A DNA stretch of 64,000 bases from Aquimarina aquimarini (GCF_900299535.1 NZ_OMKE01000011.1:62001-126000); one strand, 5' to 3'. Shown: positions 1 through 9,082, counted from the stretch's first letter. Notes: generated from the sequence alone by a model not told the origin. Numbers and translations are program-made.

Positions 1-1172
1 TCTACTTCACCATCTTCATTAGCATCTGCTCCTCCTGCTTCTACGATATCTAAAATACCATCGTTATCTGAATCTAAATCTAAATGGTTTGGGACCCCAT
101 CTCCATCTAAATCATCAAATATTGGTTGAGGGCTATTGTCATTATCACCTATTGCTGGATCTGAGTCATCGTCATCTAAATAGATTGAGAAACCATCATT
201 ATCATTATCTTCATTTGGGTCTAATCCACCTGTTTCTATAGTGTCTAAAATTCCATCGTTATCATCATCTAAATCTACCTTATCTAATACTCCATCACCA
301 TCAGTATCTGTAATATCTACAAAATGAATACTTCCTGCAAAAAATTTAGTGAAATACAATTTAGTTACTGAATTAGTTACTGAAACATGAATTCCTGATA
401 GATAATCCCAGGCATTGAAATTGTCAAGAAAGACTTCTGCTGTTGGCGAAGAGGACTTAAGATCTATTTTTACGAGTCTATCTACCACATCAGGAGCACC
501 TGTAGGAGGGTCGGCCACATATAAAACCTGATTCTTAACATCTAGACCTATTCCAGAAGGGCTATTTACATTGGTTACAACATCTTCAACAACAGGAGTC
601 GAATTTGATAAATCAATCTTAGAAACCCTAGGTGTTCCACCTGAACCAGCCCTCTGTGTAAAATAAAGAGAATTATCAATCTCATTATAAATAATCCCAA
701 ACGGATAATCTAAATTAGTAACAAAGTCCTCTCCTACTATAGGAGTGGCGGTCATATCTAATTTGACAATTTTTCCAATACTATCTACAACATACAAGAT
801 ATCACCCACAAAAGTTAAACTATATGGAAATGTATAATTAAAAAGAACGGGGATACTTGGGGTGTTTAAATCTGTTAAATCCAATTTTCTAATGTGTCTT
901 GGATTTGTGTCAGAGTCTCCGTAATACAATTCATTGTTATATACGTCCATCCCATACGTCCTTGATGCCAGTTCATCAATAACTGTTGATCCTACACCGA
1001 TGTTATCTAAATCTAAATAAGATATACGACCTTGATACCATTCGGAAAAATAAAGGCGATTGTCAATTATCTTCATTGATGATGGAGTACTTAACCCATC
1101 AAGCAATGTTACTTGAGCATTTATATTATAATAAAAAGCTATTAAAAATATTATTAAGTAATTTTTGTTCAT
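1..1172 (-). CDS. Secreted beta-propeller protein with thrombospondin type 3 repeats (3' part cut off)
   Basis: The minus-strand frame opens with ATG at 1172 and runs off the window start, so the C-terminus is missing. The first about 19 residues are a signal peptide ([14 protein letters not shown]). Residues of roughly 25-290 contain repeated YxD-type beta-propeller blades (LYFSEW, LYYGDS, LYVVDS, LYVADP) of the kind found in NHL or LDL-receptor YWTD propellers. From about residue 300 Asp-rich DxDxDGxxD repeats ([18 protein letters not shown]) match calcium-binding thrombospondin type 3 repeats. Such proteins in Flavobacteriia usually end in a T9SS sorting or gliding-motility C-terminal domain, which cannot be seen here. 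The role is probably extracellular binding or adhesion; the partner is unknown. Confidence 0.85.
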   Translation of the reverse strand, partial: MNKNYLIIFLIAFYYNINAQVTLLDGLSTPSSMKIIDNRLYFSEWYQGRISYLDLDNIGVGSTVIDELASRTYGMDVYNNELYYGDSDTNPRHIRKLDLTDLNTPSIPVLFNYTFPYSLTFVGDILYVVDSIGKIVKLDMTATPIVGEDFVTNLDYPFGIIYNEIDNSLYFTQRAGSGGTPRVSKIDLSNSTPVVEDVVTNVNSPSGIGLDVKNQVLYVADPPTGAPDVVDRLVKIDLKSSSPTAEVFLDNFNAWDYLSGIHVSVTNSVTKLYFTKFFAGSIHFVDITDTDGDGVLDKVDLDDDNDGILDTIETGGLDPNEDNDNDGFSIYLDDDDSDPAIGDNDNSPQPIFDDLDGDGVPNHLDLDSDNDGILDIVEAGGADANEDGEV

Positions 1173-1530
1173 TCTTTTGTCCTAAAAATTAAATTCCGGC
1201 AAAACTATATAATTATTTTTATTTATTCTAAATAAAAATAATTTTTATACATTCTTTAAGAAACAACACAACTAATTGGTTGTCAGTAAATTAAAAGAGG
1301 TAAATAAAAAACCCCTATTCTATATGATTGATAATCTTATAAAATATTCTTCTGTTTAACTTTTTAATTTTTGACATATGCTTTTATAACTTTTTCATTT
1401 GAATATTGACCTATTCTATTTTGCATAGAAACCATTTTCCCAAAACTACCCTACCTATAATTTTGGACTTACTACATTTGACTGGACATTAAGTTTATAG
1501 AATTATTGCTATCTACTTTATCTCTGAATT
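1173..1530. other. AT-rich intergenic region
   Basis: No open frame of note is visible. It holds the upstream region of the minus-strand propeller gene, with long A/T runs, and then an IS-end-like stretch close to the transposase remnant that begins at 1531. I see no clear promoter or RNA gene. Confidence 0.4.
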
Positions 1531-1700
1531 ATGTCTAAACGTAAAAAGAATTACAGTATCGATTTTAAGCTAAAATCTGTAGAATCAGGTTATGCCAGAG
1601 GAAATATATTCCAGGTATGTAGAGAATTAAATATTCCTACATCGCGCTAGGCCGTTGGAGAAAAGAATTTAATAAATATGATACTAATAGTTTCCTAAGT
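1531..1700 (+). pseudogene. Remnant of an IS3-family transposase orfA
   Basis: An ATG at 1531 starts MSKRKKNYSIDFK, followed by a stretch typical of the IS3-family OrfA helix-turn-helix (FKLKSVESGYARGN, CRELNIPTS). The frame stops at an in-frame TAG near 1648, where the expected next residues (LGRWRKEF-like) continue in a shifted frame. No OrfB follows. This is a decayed insertion-sequence fragment at the outer edge of the accessory segment. Confidence 0.7.
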
Positions 1701-1939
1701 CGCGGTAAGCCAAACTCCGAAGGTCGCATATTTTAACATTTTCAGAAAAACACTTCCTCAACAGTTACAAACTCAATAAAAACAAGGGATCAGTGAACCA
1801 CAAGTATCTAAAGTCAAAAGGATTTTCATAATCAGAAATAGAAGGTTTTACCTAAAAAAAGGAAAATTCAGTACTCCAAACAGTACTCTATGCGAAAAAA
1901 AACGATGATTTTCAAGAAGAAAAACACTTATAAACAAAA

Positions 1940-1966
1940 ATAACCTCTTCATTTTGAAGTGGTTAT
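1940..1966 (-). terminator. Displaced tRNA terminator hairpin (outer copy)
   Basis: Arms ATAACCTCTTCA and TGAAGTGGTTAT pair with one mismatch around a 3-nt loop, followed on the minus strand by a T-run. It sits just beyond the tRNA-fMet 3' fragment, as a tRNA terminator would, and matches the hairpin at 29307-29333. Confidence 0.65.
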
Positions 1967-1968
1967 GT

Positions 1969-2012
1969 AGTAGCGGGAACAGGACTCGAACCTGTGACCT
2001 TTGGGTTATGAG
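1969..2012 (-). repeat. att-like duplicate of the tRNA-fMet 3' half (outer)
   Basis: This 44-bp stretch is identical to 37835-37878 within the intact tRNA gene except for one base (CTTTGGG for CTTCGGG). It covers the T arm, variable loop and anticodon arm. Beyond it the sequence diverges, with only weak resemblance to the D arm, so no tRNA could be made from it. It marks the probable outer attachment site of an integrated element. Confidence 0.8.
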
Positions 2013-2109
2013 GCTAAATGAGCTAGACTACAACTTGTTGTTTATAAGGGATTTAACAATTTACAGAGTACATAAACACTTGCATTTCGTGCATTTCAGT
2101 ACTTAAATT

Positions 2110-2132
2110 CAGTACTCTACGATAGAGTACTG
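2110..2132. promoter_or_regulatory. Perfect 10-bp inverted repeat upstream of higBA
   Basis: CAGTACTCTA and TAGAGTACTG flank a 3-nt centre, followed on the plus strand by TTTTATAT. It could be a short terminator reading rightwards or a protein-binding palindrome. The AGTACT core also recurs near 1870 and 29237, inside the 295-bp repeats. Confidence 0.45.
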
Positions 2133-2384
2133 TTTTATATATTCTAGATTAGAATTACATTCTCTATTCAGGCTAGTATTTTCTAAAAAATTGATATTAT
2201 TCATACCAAAAAAGCAGTGACTTTTCAACACAATATACATAAAACCATTATAAATAAAGAGTTAAGAAAACAAGAGGTGTACTCATGGTGGGAGCTTTTG
2301 TTTGCTTTTGGTAGGGTTTTGTTTGTTGTTTATATATCTTGTAATACAATTGAACTATTTTTGTGCTACTTTGATTCGAAAGTA

Positions 2385-2434
2385 ATTCCCTATTTGGGAA
2401 TATTTAACATTAATTATTTTTCCCGTTACGGGAA
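2385..2434. promoter_or_regulatory. Two palindromes, probable HigA operators
   Basis: ATTCCC-TATTT-GGGAAT (2385-2401) and TTCCCG-TTA-CGGGAA (2420-2434) are perfect inverted repeats that share TTCCC...GGGAA half-sites. They end 22 bp before the higB ATG at 2457. HigA antitoxins autoregulate by binding such palindromes over their promoter. Their position inside the longer open frame argues that its first 80 codons are not the toxin. Confidence 0.65.
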
Positions 2435-2456
2435 TATATATATATTTGCAACAATT

Positions 2457-2750
2457 ATGAAAGTCTTTTCAAGAGGAACACTAAGAGATTTTTGGGATGA
2501 ATACCCCGATTCTAAGATTAGTCTTATTGCATGGTATGAGATATTTAGTAAAAGAAAGTTTTCAAACCCAAATGAAATAAAATCTCTTTTTGGAAGTGCT
2601 GATTTTGTTGGAGATAATAAAATAGTTTTCAATATATGTGGAAATAAATATAGATTAATTGTCAAGTTTAGATATCAAGCTCAGTTTGCATTAATACAAT
2701 TTATAGGAACACATAAAGAATATGATAAAATAGACGTAAATGATTTGTAA
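2457..2750 (+). CDS. higB: HigB-type mRNA interferase toxin
   Basis: The 97-residue product from the ATG at 2457 (MKVFSRGTLRDFW) matches the HigB toxin family along its length. Recognisable blocks are the N-terminal strand and RGTLRDFW helix, AWYEIF, FGSADFVGDNKIVFNI, GNKYRLIVKF and the C-terminal IQFIGTHKEYDKID. HigB toxins cleave mRNA on the ribosome. The open frame continues upstream to a GTG at 2217, but those 80 codons encode no HigB sequence and contain the two operator palindromes, so I take 2457 as the start. The toxin precedes its antitoxin, the usual higBA order. Confidence 0.88.
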   Translation: MKVFSRGTLRDFWDEYPDSKISLIAWYEIFSKRKFSNPNEIKSLFGSADFVGDNKIVFNICGNKYRLIVKFRYQAQFALIQFIGTHKEYDKIDVNDL

Positions 2751-2751
2751 T

Positions 2752-3129
2752 ATGGAAATTGAATATAGTATAATAAAGAATAATGAACAATATGAAGAAT
2801 ACCTAAACAGATTTGAAGATATTTTTAATTGCGAAGAAGGTTCTCCTGAAGAAATAGAGTTAGAGCTTTTAGCTCTGCTTATTGAGAAATATGAATCAGA
2901 GCAATATCCTATGCCTGATTCAGATCCTATTGATACTCTTAAGTTTATTATGGAACAAAATAACTTAAAGCCGTCTGATTTAGGAAAAATATTAAATAGC
3001 CCAAGTAGAGCTACTGAAATATTAAAAAGGCAGAGAAAGCTTAGCTTAAATCACATTAGATTGCTTTATGATAAATTGCGCATACCTGCGGATACTTTAA
3101 TAAAAGATTACCAATTAAAAGTTCAATAG
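2752..3129 (+). CDS. higA: HigA antitoxin, XRE-type helix-turn-helix
   Basis: This 125-residue protein starts at ATG 2752 (MEIEYSIIKN), one base after the higB stop. An earlier ATG at 2740 overlaps higB and is less likely. The C-terminal half holds an XRE helix-turn-helix (LKPSDLGKILNSPSRATEILKRQRKLSLN), preceded by a Glu-rich segment that would bind the toxin. The family neutralises HigB and represses its own operon, probably through the palindromes at 2385-2434. The motif SRATEILKRQRKLSLN is typical of HigA. Confidence 0.88.
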   Translation: MEIEYSIIKNNEQYEEYLNRFEDIFNCEEGSPEEIELELLALLIEKYESEQYPMPDSDPIDTLKFIMEQNNLKPSDLGKILNSPSRATEILKRQRKLSLNHIRLLYDKLRIPADTLIKDYQLKVQ

Positions 3130-3133
3130 ATTG

Positions 3134-3580
3134 ATGAAGTTAAAACATTTTTCAAGATCGTTTTTTGTAACTTTAGTTTTTATTTTAGGAGGTATTTTTA
3201 CTTCTTTTTCGCAAATTATTGATTTGAAGCCCTCCAAGGTGAAATCATTTTTGAGTAAAAACTGGTGTCTTAAGGAAATATTGAATAATGGCTCTAAAAT
3301 GAAAGTTCCAATAGACTCATTGAATAATGAGCTTACTTTAAAATTTAGAACAGATAAAAGTTTTAATTTAAAATCATTAAGTACTTCTGAAGAAGTTAAT
3401 GGAACTTGGGTATACGAACGAAATAAAAAACAAATTACTTTAAAAGATAATAATGGAGATATAAATGCTATAGTGACTAAGCTAGACAAGAGAATACTTA
3501 TACTGCAATTAATATCAAACAGTAAGCCTACAATAGAATTATTTAAAGATCTTAAATTGTGTTATACTCCTTGTGAGTAA
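3134..3580 (+). CDS. Secreted lipocalin-like small protein
   Basis: The 148-residue product begins at ATG 3134 (MKLKHFSRSF), four bases after higA; a TTG three bases earlier is less likely. Residues 1 to about 27 are a signal peptide ending SFSQ. The mature part has the lipocalin-like pattern common in Bacteroidota: WCLKEI near the start, ELTLKFRTDKSFN, NGTWVYERNKKQITL, then a strand-rich end. There is no lipobox cysteine. The function is unknown. It may be island cargo transcribed with higBA. Confidence 0.6.
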   Translation: MKLKHFSRSFFVTLVFILGGIFTSFSQIIDLKPSKVKSFLSKNWCLKEILNNGSKMKVPIDSLNNELTLKFRTDKSFNLKSLSTSEEVNGTWVYERNKKQITLKDNNGDINAIVTKLDKRILILQLISNSKPTIELFKDLKLCYTPCE

Positions 3581-4006
3581 ATCATATCTAATTAACGTTT
3601 TGGGTTAAGCTGTTCTTGCAAGGTAGGGGCTAAAAAATGTAATTGAGCGATACGTTTTTTTTGAACGCATTTGACAAGGTTTTATGCCTCAATTTACAAA
3701 AACTTTGTCTTTTATAATAGACAAAAATATCTTAAATGATAACAAAATCAATACTTAACGTAATTTTAAACCTCAACTTATTTAATCTAAATTTCTGCTT
3801 TTAAAACATGCTTTAATACTTAATATTTTCTTAGGAGTCTTATTAGTGATGTCAAAATAATATACATAAATCAATAGTAAATTCAATCTAGATAAATCTA
3901 ACTTTAAGCACTACGGATAGAGATTTACAGATTACCTGATCCATTGTTTCTACAACCCACATCAACTTTTACCTTACTCTGAACTTCGTGAAAGAAAGGG
4001 GAAAAG
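3581..4006. other. Intergenic region between convergent genes
   Basis: About 425 bp separates the small secreted protein and the convergent outer-membrane protein gene. I see only short AT-rich stretches and no convincing gene, tRNA or strong hairpin. Confidence 0.4.
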
Positions 4007-6388
4007 TTATTCTTCTTCTTTTAATAGTTTATGATACATGTCTGCTAATCGTATTTCTATAAATTTTACGATATGTTCTTCAGATTTTTCATTTTCATAC
4101 ATAGTAAATACTTTCGAAGCATTCTGCTTTTTGAGGGTTTTAATAGCAGCTGTAGGATTCTCTATATCTTCTAGTTTTAAATTCCATTTGAGTAATGATT
4201 GTAAAAGTAACGTATGTGACTCATATCTTTTTTCTAATACTTTTTGTCTTTCTAAATCTTCTGGATCTTTTTCTTCGCTACTGTTAATTTTTGCACTTAA
4301 TACTGTAAATTCATCTCGTATCTGCCTATCTATTTCTTGAGCCTCATGCACCAGTTTTAGATATGCTTCGTATATTTTTTGATTATAGAATTCTGCAAAC
4401 TCTAAATACATATCCATTTCTTTGAGATAACTAATAGCAACTTCTTTATATACTCGTTTGTCTTTTTGTTCTGTTTCTCTAAGTTGTTCTTTTAGATCAC
4501 TTAGCCTTCCTTTTTTGTCTTTTACAATATGGGAAAAACCTTGTTTTTGTGGTAATTCTAATAATTGCGGAGTAATGTCTTTTGGCAAACCTTCAAAATG
4601 GTGTTTTTTATACTGAATCTTGATAGAATCATTTTCTACCTTGGGTTTCTTTTGCTTCTTTTTAAAATTAAGAGTAGGTTTTTTAAGTCCAAAAGCATAA
4701 TTATATCCAAAAGTTGCTGTAAACTCGCTTAATTGCCTATTATTACCTCCACTTCTGAATAATTGTACAGCATTCAGATTAAAATTGTGTTTTTCTAATA
4801 GTGTATAAGTAACCGCCCCCCTCATATTCACCACATTGGTAGTTGCTGTAGCACTATTTGAGCTATTATACCCAGATGAAAGCCGTATATTCAAGGTTTT
4901 TTCAAAATATCGTTTGCCAATACTTAGTGTTGGACCCCAAGTGGTTGCTTCTTCTCTGCCAATTGTATTATAGGTTCCATTGACAGATGTACTTATTGCA
5001 AGGTTTCTTTCTGAAAAATCTATCGTATGTCCTATATTCATATTATGAAAGGTAGAAGCATCTCCTAATCTTACAACTCCTCCTTGTTCGTTGGAAACAT
5101 CATTTAATGCATAATTCATAGTCAAATTCTGACGAGATGTTTTCTTATTGGCTAGTATATAATTAATCGTTACTGTTGCTGTTTGTGATAGTTGTTTATA
5201 ATCTAGTTCTTCTATCTGCTCGTCTAATAGGTCTGCATCATTAATCTCATCAAACTGATTGGGTTTTATATTGGTAAACGTACTAAAATTTGAATAAGAC
5301 CCTGAAACGTTTAATCGCTCTGATAGTGCTAGTGTTGCGTTTAATGAACCTACAGTTCTATTGGTGTTATTAGCTTTTAGATTATCAAGATCATCTCTTT
5401 GGTATCCAATATTAAGTGCTAAGGTCAATTTATCCTTAAAAAAAGTATTAGAAGCATCTAAGGTTATGTTTTCGAAATCGTTATTAAAGTAATAAGCTCC
5501 TAGGGTTTCATAACCAGGATCAATACGTTCGTATCCAACTCCCAGATTTACCCTTCCTATTGCATACCCTAATCTGGCTTTTACAGCATTATAATATTCT
5601 GTGGAGGCTCGGTTATTAAAAATAGTTGCAATGGGCGAAACCTCTGTATTGTCAACTTCTTCTGCTCTGGTATCTTTGGTAATAGCTGTAGATGCATATT
5701 CTGCTTGTACACTAAAGCTCTTGCCTAGTTTTACCTCTCCTTCTAGACTTAGCACTAAATTCTCTTGCGGTAATACTCCTTTGGCTTCAGGAATAGAATC
5801 GATTGAGTTTTTATTATCTTTTGCATAAAAACCAATGACTCCTATTTTATATCTATCTTTTTCTAAACTGGTTTTTAGCCCATATCCCATACGGCTATAG
5901 GCAGGAACAGTTCTTGGGTCTTCATTATCTTCTGTTGCTTTGAGTAAACGACCTGCCATTGCACTTACTTTTATAGCTCCTGGTGGGGTTAAATCTACTC
6001 CTCCTCCAGTAAATTGATGTCCACTTAATGTATAGGGAGAAAAGGTTATGCTTACATTTCCTATATGTCCCGTAACCCATTTATACTTTGGGTGTAGGCT
6101 TATACGATTAAAATCAAAGGGTAATTGGTACCCCAAATTCTCTCCCTGATTAGAAAAACTATAGGATATCGGAATCGAAAAACTGTAGATATTTACATTG
6201 AGTGCTCCTTGCAAAAAATAGGTAAATGGCTCTCTACTATTATTTTGGTTCGAACTATAGTATACTCCACTAGCAGAAATCTGTCCACTTACTTTGATTG
6301 GCTTACTTTTAGTAATAGACTCATAGTCCAATGTTTGAGAAAGGACACTTAATGGAAGCCATAAAAAAATGAGTAATAGTTTTTTCAA
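4007..6388 (-). CDS. Outer-membrane beta-barrel protein with a helical C-terminal domain
   Basis: The 793-residue protein starts MKKLLLIFLWLPLSVLSQ, a signal peptide. Residues of about 35-580 are built of alternating polar and aromatic strands (VSGQISASGVYYSS, FSIPISYSFSNQG, RVNLGVGYERID, KLTLALNIGYQRDD) as in large outer-membrane barrels. From about residue 590 the sequence changes to charged helix (LKEQLRETEQKDKRVYKE to the end), likely a periplasmic coiled region. It is not a TonB-dependent receptor: no plug or TonB box is seen. It may be the outer-membrane component that works with the surface proteins encoded upstream, but that is inference. Confidence 0.65.
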   Translation of the reverse strand: MKKLLLIFLWLPLSVLSQTLDYESITKSKPIKVSGQISASGVYYSSNQNNSREPFTYFLQGALNVNIYSFSIPISYSFSNQGENLGYQLPFDFNRISLHPKYKWVTGHIGNVSITFSPYTLSGHQFTGGGVDLTPPGAIKVSAMAGRLLKATEDNEDPRTVPAYSRMGYGLKTSLEKDRYKIGVIGFYAKDNKNSIDSIPEAKGVLPQENLVLSLEGEVKLGKSFSVQAEYASTAITKDTRAEEVDNTEVSPIATIFNNRASTEYYNAVKARLGYAIGRVNLGVGYERIDPGYETLGAYYFNNDFENITLDASNTFFKDKLTLALNIGYQRDDLDNLKANNTNRTVGSLNATLALSERLNVSGSYSNFSTFTNIKPNQFDEINDADLLDEQIEELDYKQLSQTATVTINYILANKKTSRQNLTMNYALNDVSNEQGGVVRLGDASTFHNMNIGHTIDFSERNLAISTSVNGTYNTIGREEATTWGPTLSIGKRYFEKTLNIRLSSGYNSSNSATATTNVVNMRGAVTYTLLEKHNFNLNAVQLFRSGGNNRQLSEFTATFGYNYAFGLKKPTLNFKKKQKKPKVENDSIKIQYKKHHFEGLPKDITPQLLELPQKQGFSHIVKDKKGRLSDLKEQLRETEQKDKRVYKEVAISYLKEMDMYLEFAEFYNQKIYEAYLKLVHEAQEIDRQIRDEFTVLSAKINSSEEKDPEDLERQKVLEKRYESHTLLLQSLLKWNLKLEDIENPTAAIKTLKKQNASKVFTMYENEKSEEHIVKFIEIRLADMYHKLLKEEE

Positions 6389-6488
6389 TAGGGGCTGTTT
6401 TCTGGTGTTGTTCTAATAGATATAGTATACAGTGAGCTTTATAAATAAAGAGCTATGATTAGGAACTAACTTATATATCTGATTAAAC

Positions 6489-6543
6489 AAACCTTTGAAA
6501 TGGTAAGGAAAAGTATAATTGTCTTACTACTTTTCAAAGGTTT
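6489..6543. terminator. Long inverted repeat between the lipoprotein and barrel genes
   Basis: The arms AAACCTTTGAAA and TTTCAAAGGTTT are perfect, and GTAAG/CTTAC pairs further in, so a long hairpin can form. The T-run is weak on both sides. It may attenuate or terminate transcription between 6573 and 6388. Confidence 0.45.
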
Positions 6544-6572
6544 ATTTTCTTGTTTTAATATAGAATTATGAG

Positions 6573-7655
6573 TTAATCTAAAGTAAATGGAAATTCATTG
6601 GTTTCATAAAAGTCATCGACTCCATTACCTTGATTACTAAAAACAAACTTAATTTTATAATCTCCTGCTGTAAACATAGCATTTGGCAACGTGCTTTTAG
6701 GATATTTGATCCAGACCCCACTATTGGTATGAATTTTTGACACACCATTAGGTAATTCAAAATTACCCTCAAGGCGCATATACTGTGTACATCCATTAGA
6801 TCCTTCATCCAAAATAAATTCTGAGCCATCATCTATTCTTGTAATTACAGCTTTGGTTTGCTCAAAATTATAAATCGAGTCATCATAATGACTAAAAAAA
6901 GCACCCTTAAACCTTAGGCTATACATACTTACATTTTGGCAAGATGTTCTTTTATTTTCTGTTATGGACTGAATATATGGTTTTTTGTTGAACACAGAAA
7001 TCACAATATTGTTGACCTCACTATGTCTAGAAAAGGTTAATAGTGAAATAGGGGCTTCTTCAATTTGATATCCAACATTGTAATTTTGATACTCCTGATA
7101 TGGTGTATCAGAAAGTGTATTCTCTGGTGTGACAAACTTAATTTTACCATTTGTAAAAGTATATGGTAACTCTATTTTAATATTAGGATCAGATTCTCCT
7201 ATCAAATAGAACTTTATAGAAGCATCTGCATTATATACATTTGGTTCTATTTCATGGGTAAGTCCTCTTTCTGAGTACACATAATCAAGTAATCCATTTG
7301 CTTTATCAAAAGGAAGCGTGGTAAATTTGATAATATCAAATTTTAATTCATCAGAACCACTTACCAAAAGTGTCATCTCATATTTTTGAGCAGGCTCAAG
7401 GTTGTCTCTTGTAATATTATTAGTATCATATTGAGTTTGTAATCCAAATTCTGTTTCCCCTTCTTTACGGATACCTATAGCCAAATTAAAAAAAGAATTT
7501 GTTTCATAGTTTACATCTATTGAAGTCGCATTTACTTTTACGATCTCTAATTTTGCATTTGCATCAAATTCAATAGGTCCTGCACTATCATCACTGTTAC
7601 AAGAACATAATATTATACTTGTAACGAGGATTAAAAATATACTTTTCAGTTTCAT
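6573..7655 (-). CDS. Surface lipoprotein with fibronectin-like segment
   Basis: The 360-residue product has a lipoprotein signal (MKLKSIFLILVTSIILCSC, Cys19) followed by NSDDSAG. An acidic stretch after the lipid Cys is a surface-export signal in Bacteroidota. Residues of about 35-115 look like a fibronectin type III-like beta sandwich (LEIVKVNATSIDVNYE, NLEPAQKYEMTLLVSG). The remainder is strand-rich and not recognised. It shares its acidic lipoprotein leader type with the next upstream gene at 7730, and both probably sit in one transcript with the barrel gene. Confidence 0.65.
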   Translation of the reverse strand: MKLKSIFLILVTSIILCSCNSDDSAGPIEFDANAKLEIVKVNATSIDVNYETNSFFNLAIGIRKEGETEFGLQTQYDTNNITRDNLEPAQKYEMTLLVSGSDELKFDIIKFTTLPFDKANGLLDYVYSERGLTHEIEPNVYNADASIKFYLIGESDPNIKIELPYTFTNGKIKFVTPENTLSDTPYQEYQNYNVGYQIEEAPISLLTFSRHSEVNNIVISVFNKKPYIQSITENKRTSCQNVSMYSLRFKGAFFSHYDDSIYNFEQTKAVITRIDDGSEFILDEGSNGCTQYMRLEGNFELPNGVSKIHTNSGVWIKYPKSTLPNAMFTAGDYKIKFVFSNQGNGVDDFYETNEFPFTLD

Positions 7656-7729
7656 GTGTTTATTTTTTTACATATCCTAAAAATCAAGCTCCTTATATTA
7701 GAGTCGATTTTCAGAATATATATTTTATA

Positions 7730-8134
7730 TTATTTTCTTTGATATGTCTCTTTTGTAGTACCATCTATATTTGTATAGGTGATTATAAAAGTATTTCCTT
7801 CAAATATGATCTCTATCGTTTCTTTGTCAATCGAATATTTTCCAGATTCTAGGTTTTTCCATGTACCATTAATTGTACGTTCTTCAAAGCAATTTCCGTC
7901 TTGATCCTGATCAAAATCAATTGAAGAAAAAGTGCCATCTGCTTTAAAGGTAAGGGGTTCTTTCAATTCACAACCAAGATCATCGGCTACAGGTTTACCA
8001 TCTACAATATCGGCTCTTGCAATGAGATTCCATTCACCTATAAGAGGGTCTTGTCCTGCACTATCATCATCACTGCTACAAGAAATAGATAATGCACTTA
8101 AAAATACGGTTGCTACTAAAATTACTTTTTTCAT
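7730..8134 (-). CDS. Lipocalin-like surface lipoprotein
   Basis: The 134-residue product has a lipobox signal (MKKVILVATVFLSALSISC) and then SSDDDSAG, an acidic surface-export signal. The mature domain carries the pattern of small Bacteroidota lipocalin-like domains: LIGEWNLIARAD, PLTFKADGTFSSID, RTINGTWKNLESGKYSI, and a C-terminal strand pair ending TKETYQRK. Its Cys residues in LGCELK and GNCFEE could pair. Ligand and function are unknown. Confidence 0.75.
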   Translation of the reverse strand: MKKVILVATVFLSALSISCSSDDDSAGQDPLIGEWNLIARADIVDGKPVADDLGCELKEPLTFKADGTFSSIDFDQDQDGNCFEERTINGTWKNLESGKYSIDKETIEIIFEGNTFIITYTNIDGTTKETYQRK

Positions 8135-8315
8135 AGTTTTAAAATAATTGGGTTGTTATATATTAATTGTTACTATTATTTTACTTGAATTTGTTATGGT
8201 TTTATTTTTTTCCTATATTCCATAGCCATTGGTAATGATCTATGAGTTTATAGTTTCTGCTTATATTACTTTTTACATTTCTTTTTCAATGGAAATACTA
8301 CTATTTATCATCTTC

Positions 8316-8513
8316 TTAGGAATTAAAAGATAGCACGGACGAAACCCCTATATTCATTATAAAGGGAGGCTTTTTACAGTAAAACAATTTTTGAAAGTTA
8401 TATATAAGTGTTGTTCGTAGAAACGAAAAAAAGGCCAGTACATTGACAGGCAACTTTTGAACACGTGGTATTAGGTAACCTTGTGATTTGGTATTCATTT
8501 TATTTTGAGGCAT
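8316..8513 (-). pseudogene. Truncated copy of the N-terminus of the 1666-residue surface protein gene
   Basis: The 65-residue frame begins MPQNKMNTKSQGYLI and keeps the N-terminal leader of the protein at 23182-28182 (MPQNKMNTKPQGHLI), including NVLAFFxFLRT. After about residue 42 similarity ends and the frame soon stops. It follows a duplicate of the same promoter region. Many differences from the intact copy are silent, so the leader was under coding constraint for some time. Most likely the body of a paralogous gene was deleted here. Confidence 0.6.
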
Positions 8514-8986
8514 TTGGGGTTATAAGGATATAAATAAAATAGTATTAACACTTTAGCATATGCTTATGAGACAAAAGTAAGGGGCATATTACTGTAAAAC
8601 AATAGTTGCAAGAGGGGGAAAATCCCCTTTTTTAATAAAACGAACTTCATCAAAAAACAATTCATCTTGTTTACAAACATCCTTAACAACAATTAACTTA
8701 CTTAAAATCAAGTAATTAAATTTTAATTTGTAAATTAAAAATATGACTATAGTCTTTTTTTGAAATAAAAAAATATTTCTCTTCTTTTTTACATTTTATC
8801 ATAATCTCTATTTTTTTAATATTTTTTATATATTAACATATTGCAAAACTAAGCCTTAAGAGTTCCGTTTTCTGACACTGAGCTTTTTTTAACACTATTA
8901 TTTTATTCAACTCTTAGTGGTACGACACAAAAGCCACATGCAAAACTATGGTTTTTCCATAATCAATATATGAGGAAATCCGTAAT
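8387..8986. repeat. Second copy of the ~600-bp promoter and leader region of the toxin operon
   Basis: The stretch aligns with 28056-28656 along its full length. Shared blocks include the MPQNKMNTK leader codons, CAAAAGTAAG, ATTACTGTAAAACAATAG, GGGGGAAAATCCCC with T6, TTTTTTTGAAATAAAAAAAT, CTAAGCCTTAAGAGT, TAGTACGACACAAAA and GAGGAAATCCGTAAT. Divergence is moderate, so the duplication is not recent. Confidence 0.85.
8572..8602 (-). promoter_or_regulatory. Bacteroidota-type promoter in the duplicated leader
   Basis: On the minus strand TTG (8602-8600) and TACTTTTG (8579-8572) are separated by 20 nt, fitting the TTG / TAnnTTTG consensus. It is identical in layout to the promoter at 28245-28275 and would now drive the truncated leader and perhaps the lipoprotein genes. 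Confidence 0.6.
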
Positions 8987-9082
8987 TCAGGGTTTTATTA
9001 TGTTAAAGTTCCAGAAGATATAATGCTTTTATTTAGTCTTGAATTTTGACTCATTACTCTCTAGGCAAACGTATTATTGGGT

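Larger units (their letters stand above)
1715..2012. repeat. Outer copy of a ~295-bp imperfect direct repeat ending in a tRNA-fMet fragment
   Basis: The stretch matches 29085-29380 with scattered substitutions and small indels. Shared landmarks are a CCGAAGGTC block, a CCTCAACAGTTACAAA block, AATCAGAAATAGAAGG, ATTCAGTACTCCAAACAG, AACAAAAATAACC, the terminator hairpin and the tRNA 3' half. The two copies bracket about 27 kb, so the segment could be lost or duplicated by homologous recombination. Confidence 0.8.

Noticed and set aside
986..1192. 68-codon plus-strand frame
   Set aside because: It is antisense to the start of the beta-propeller gene, which has a signal peptide and repeated domains.
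2217..2456. N-terminal 80-residue extension of HigB from GTG
   Set aside because: It has no HigB sequence, contains two operator palindromes, and a good ATG lies at the expected family start.
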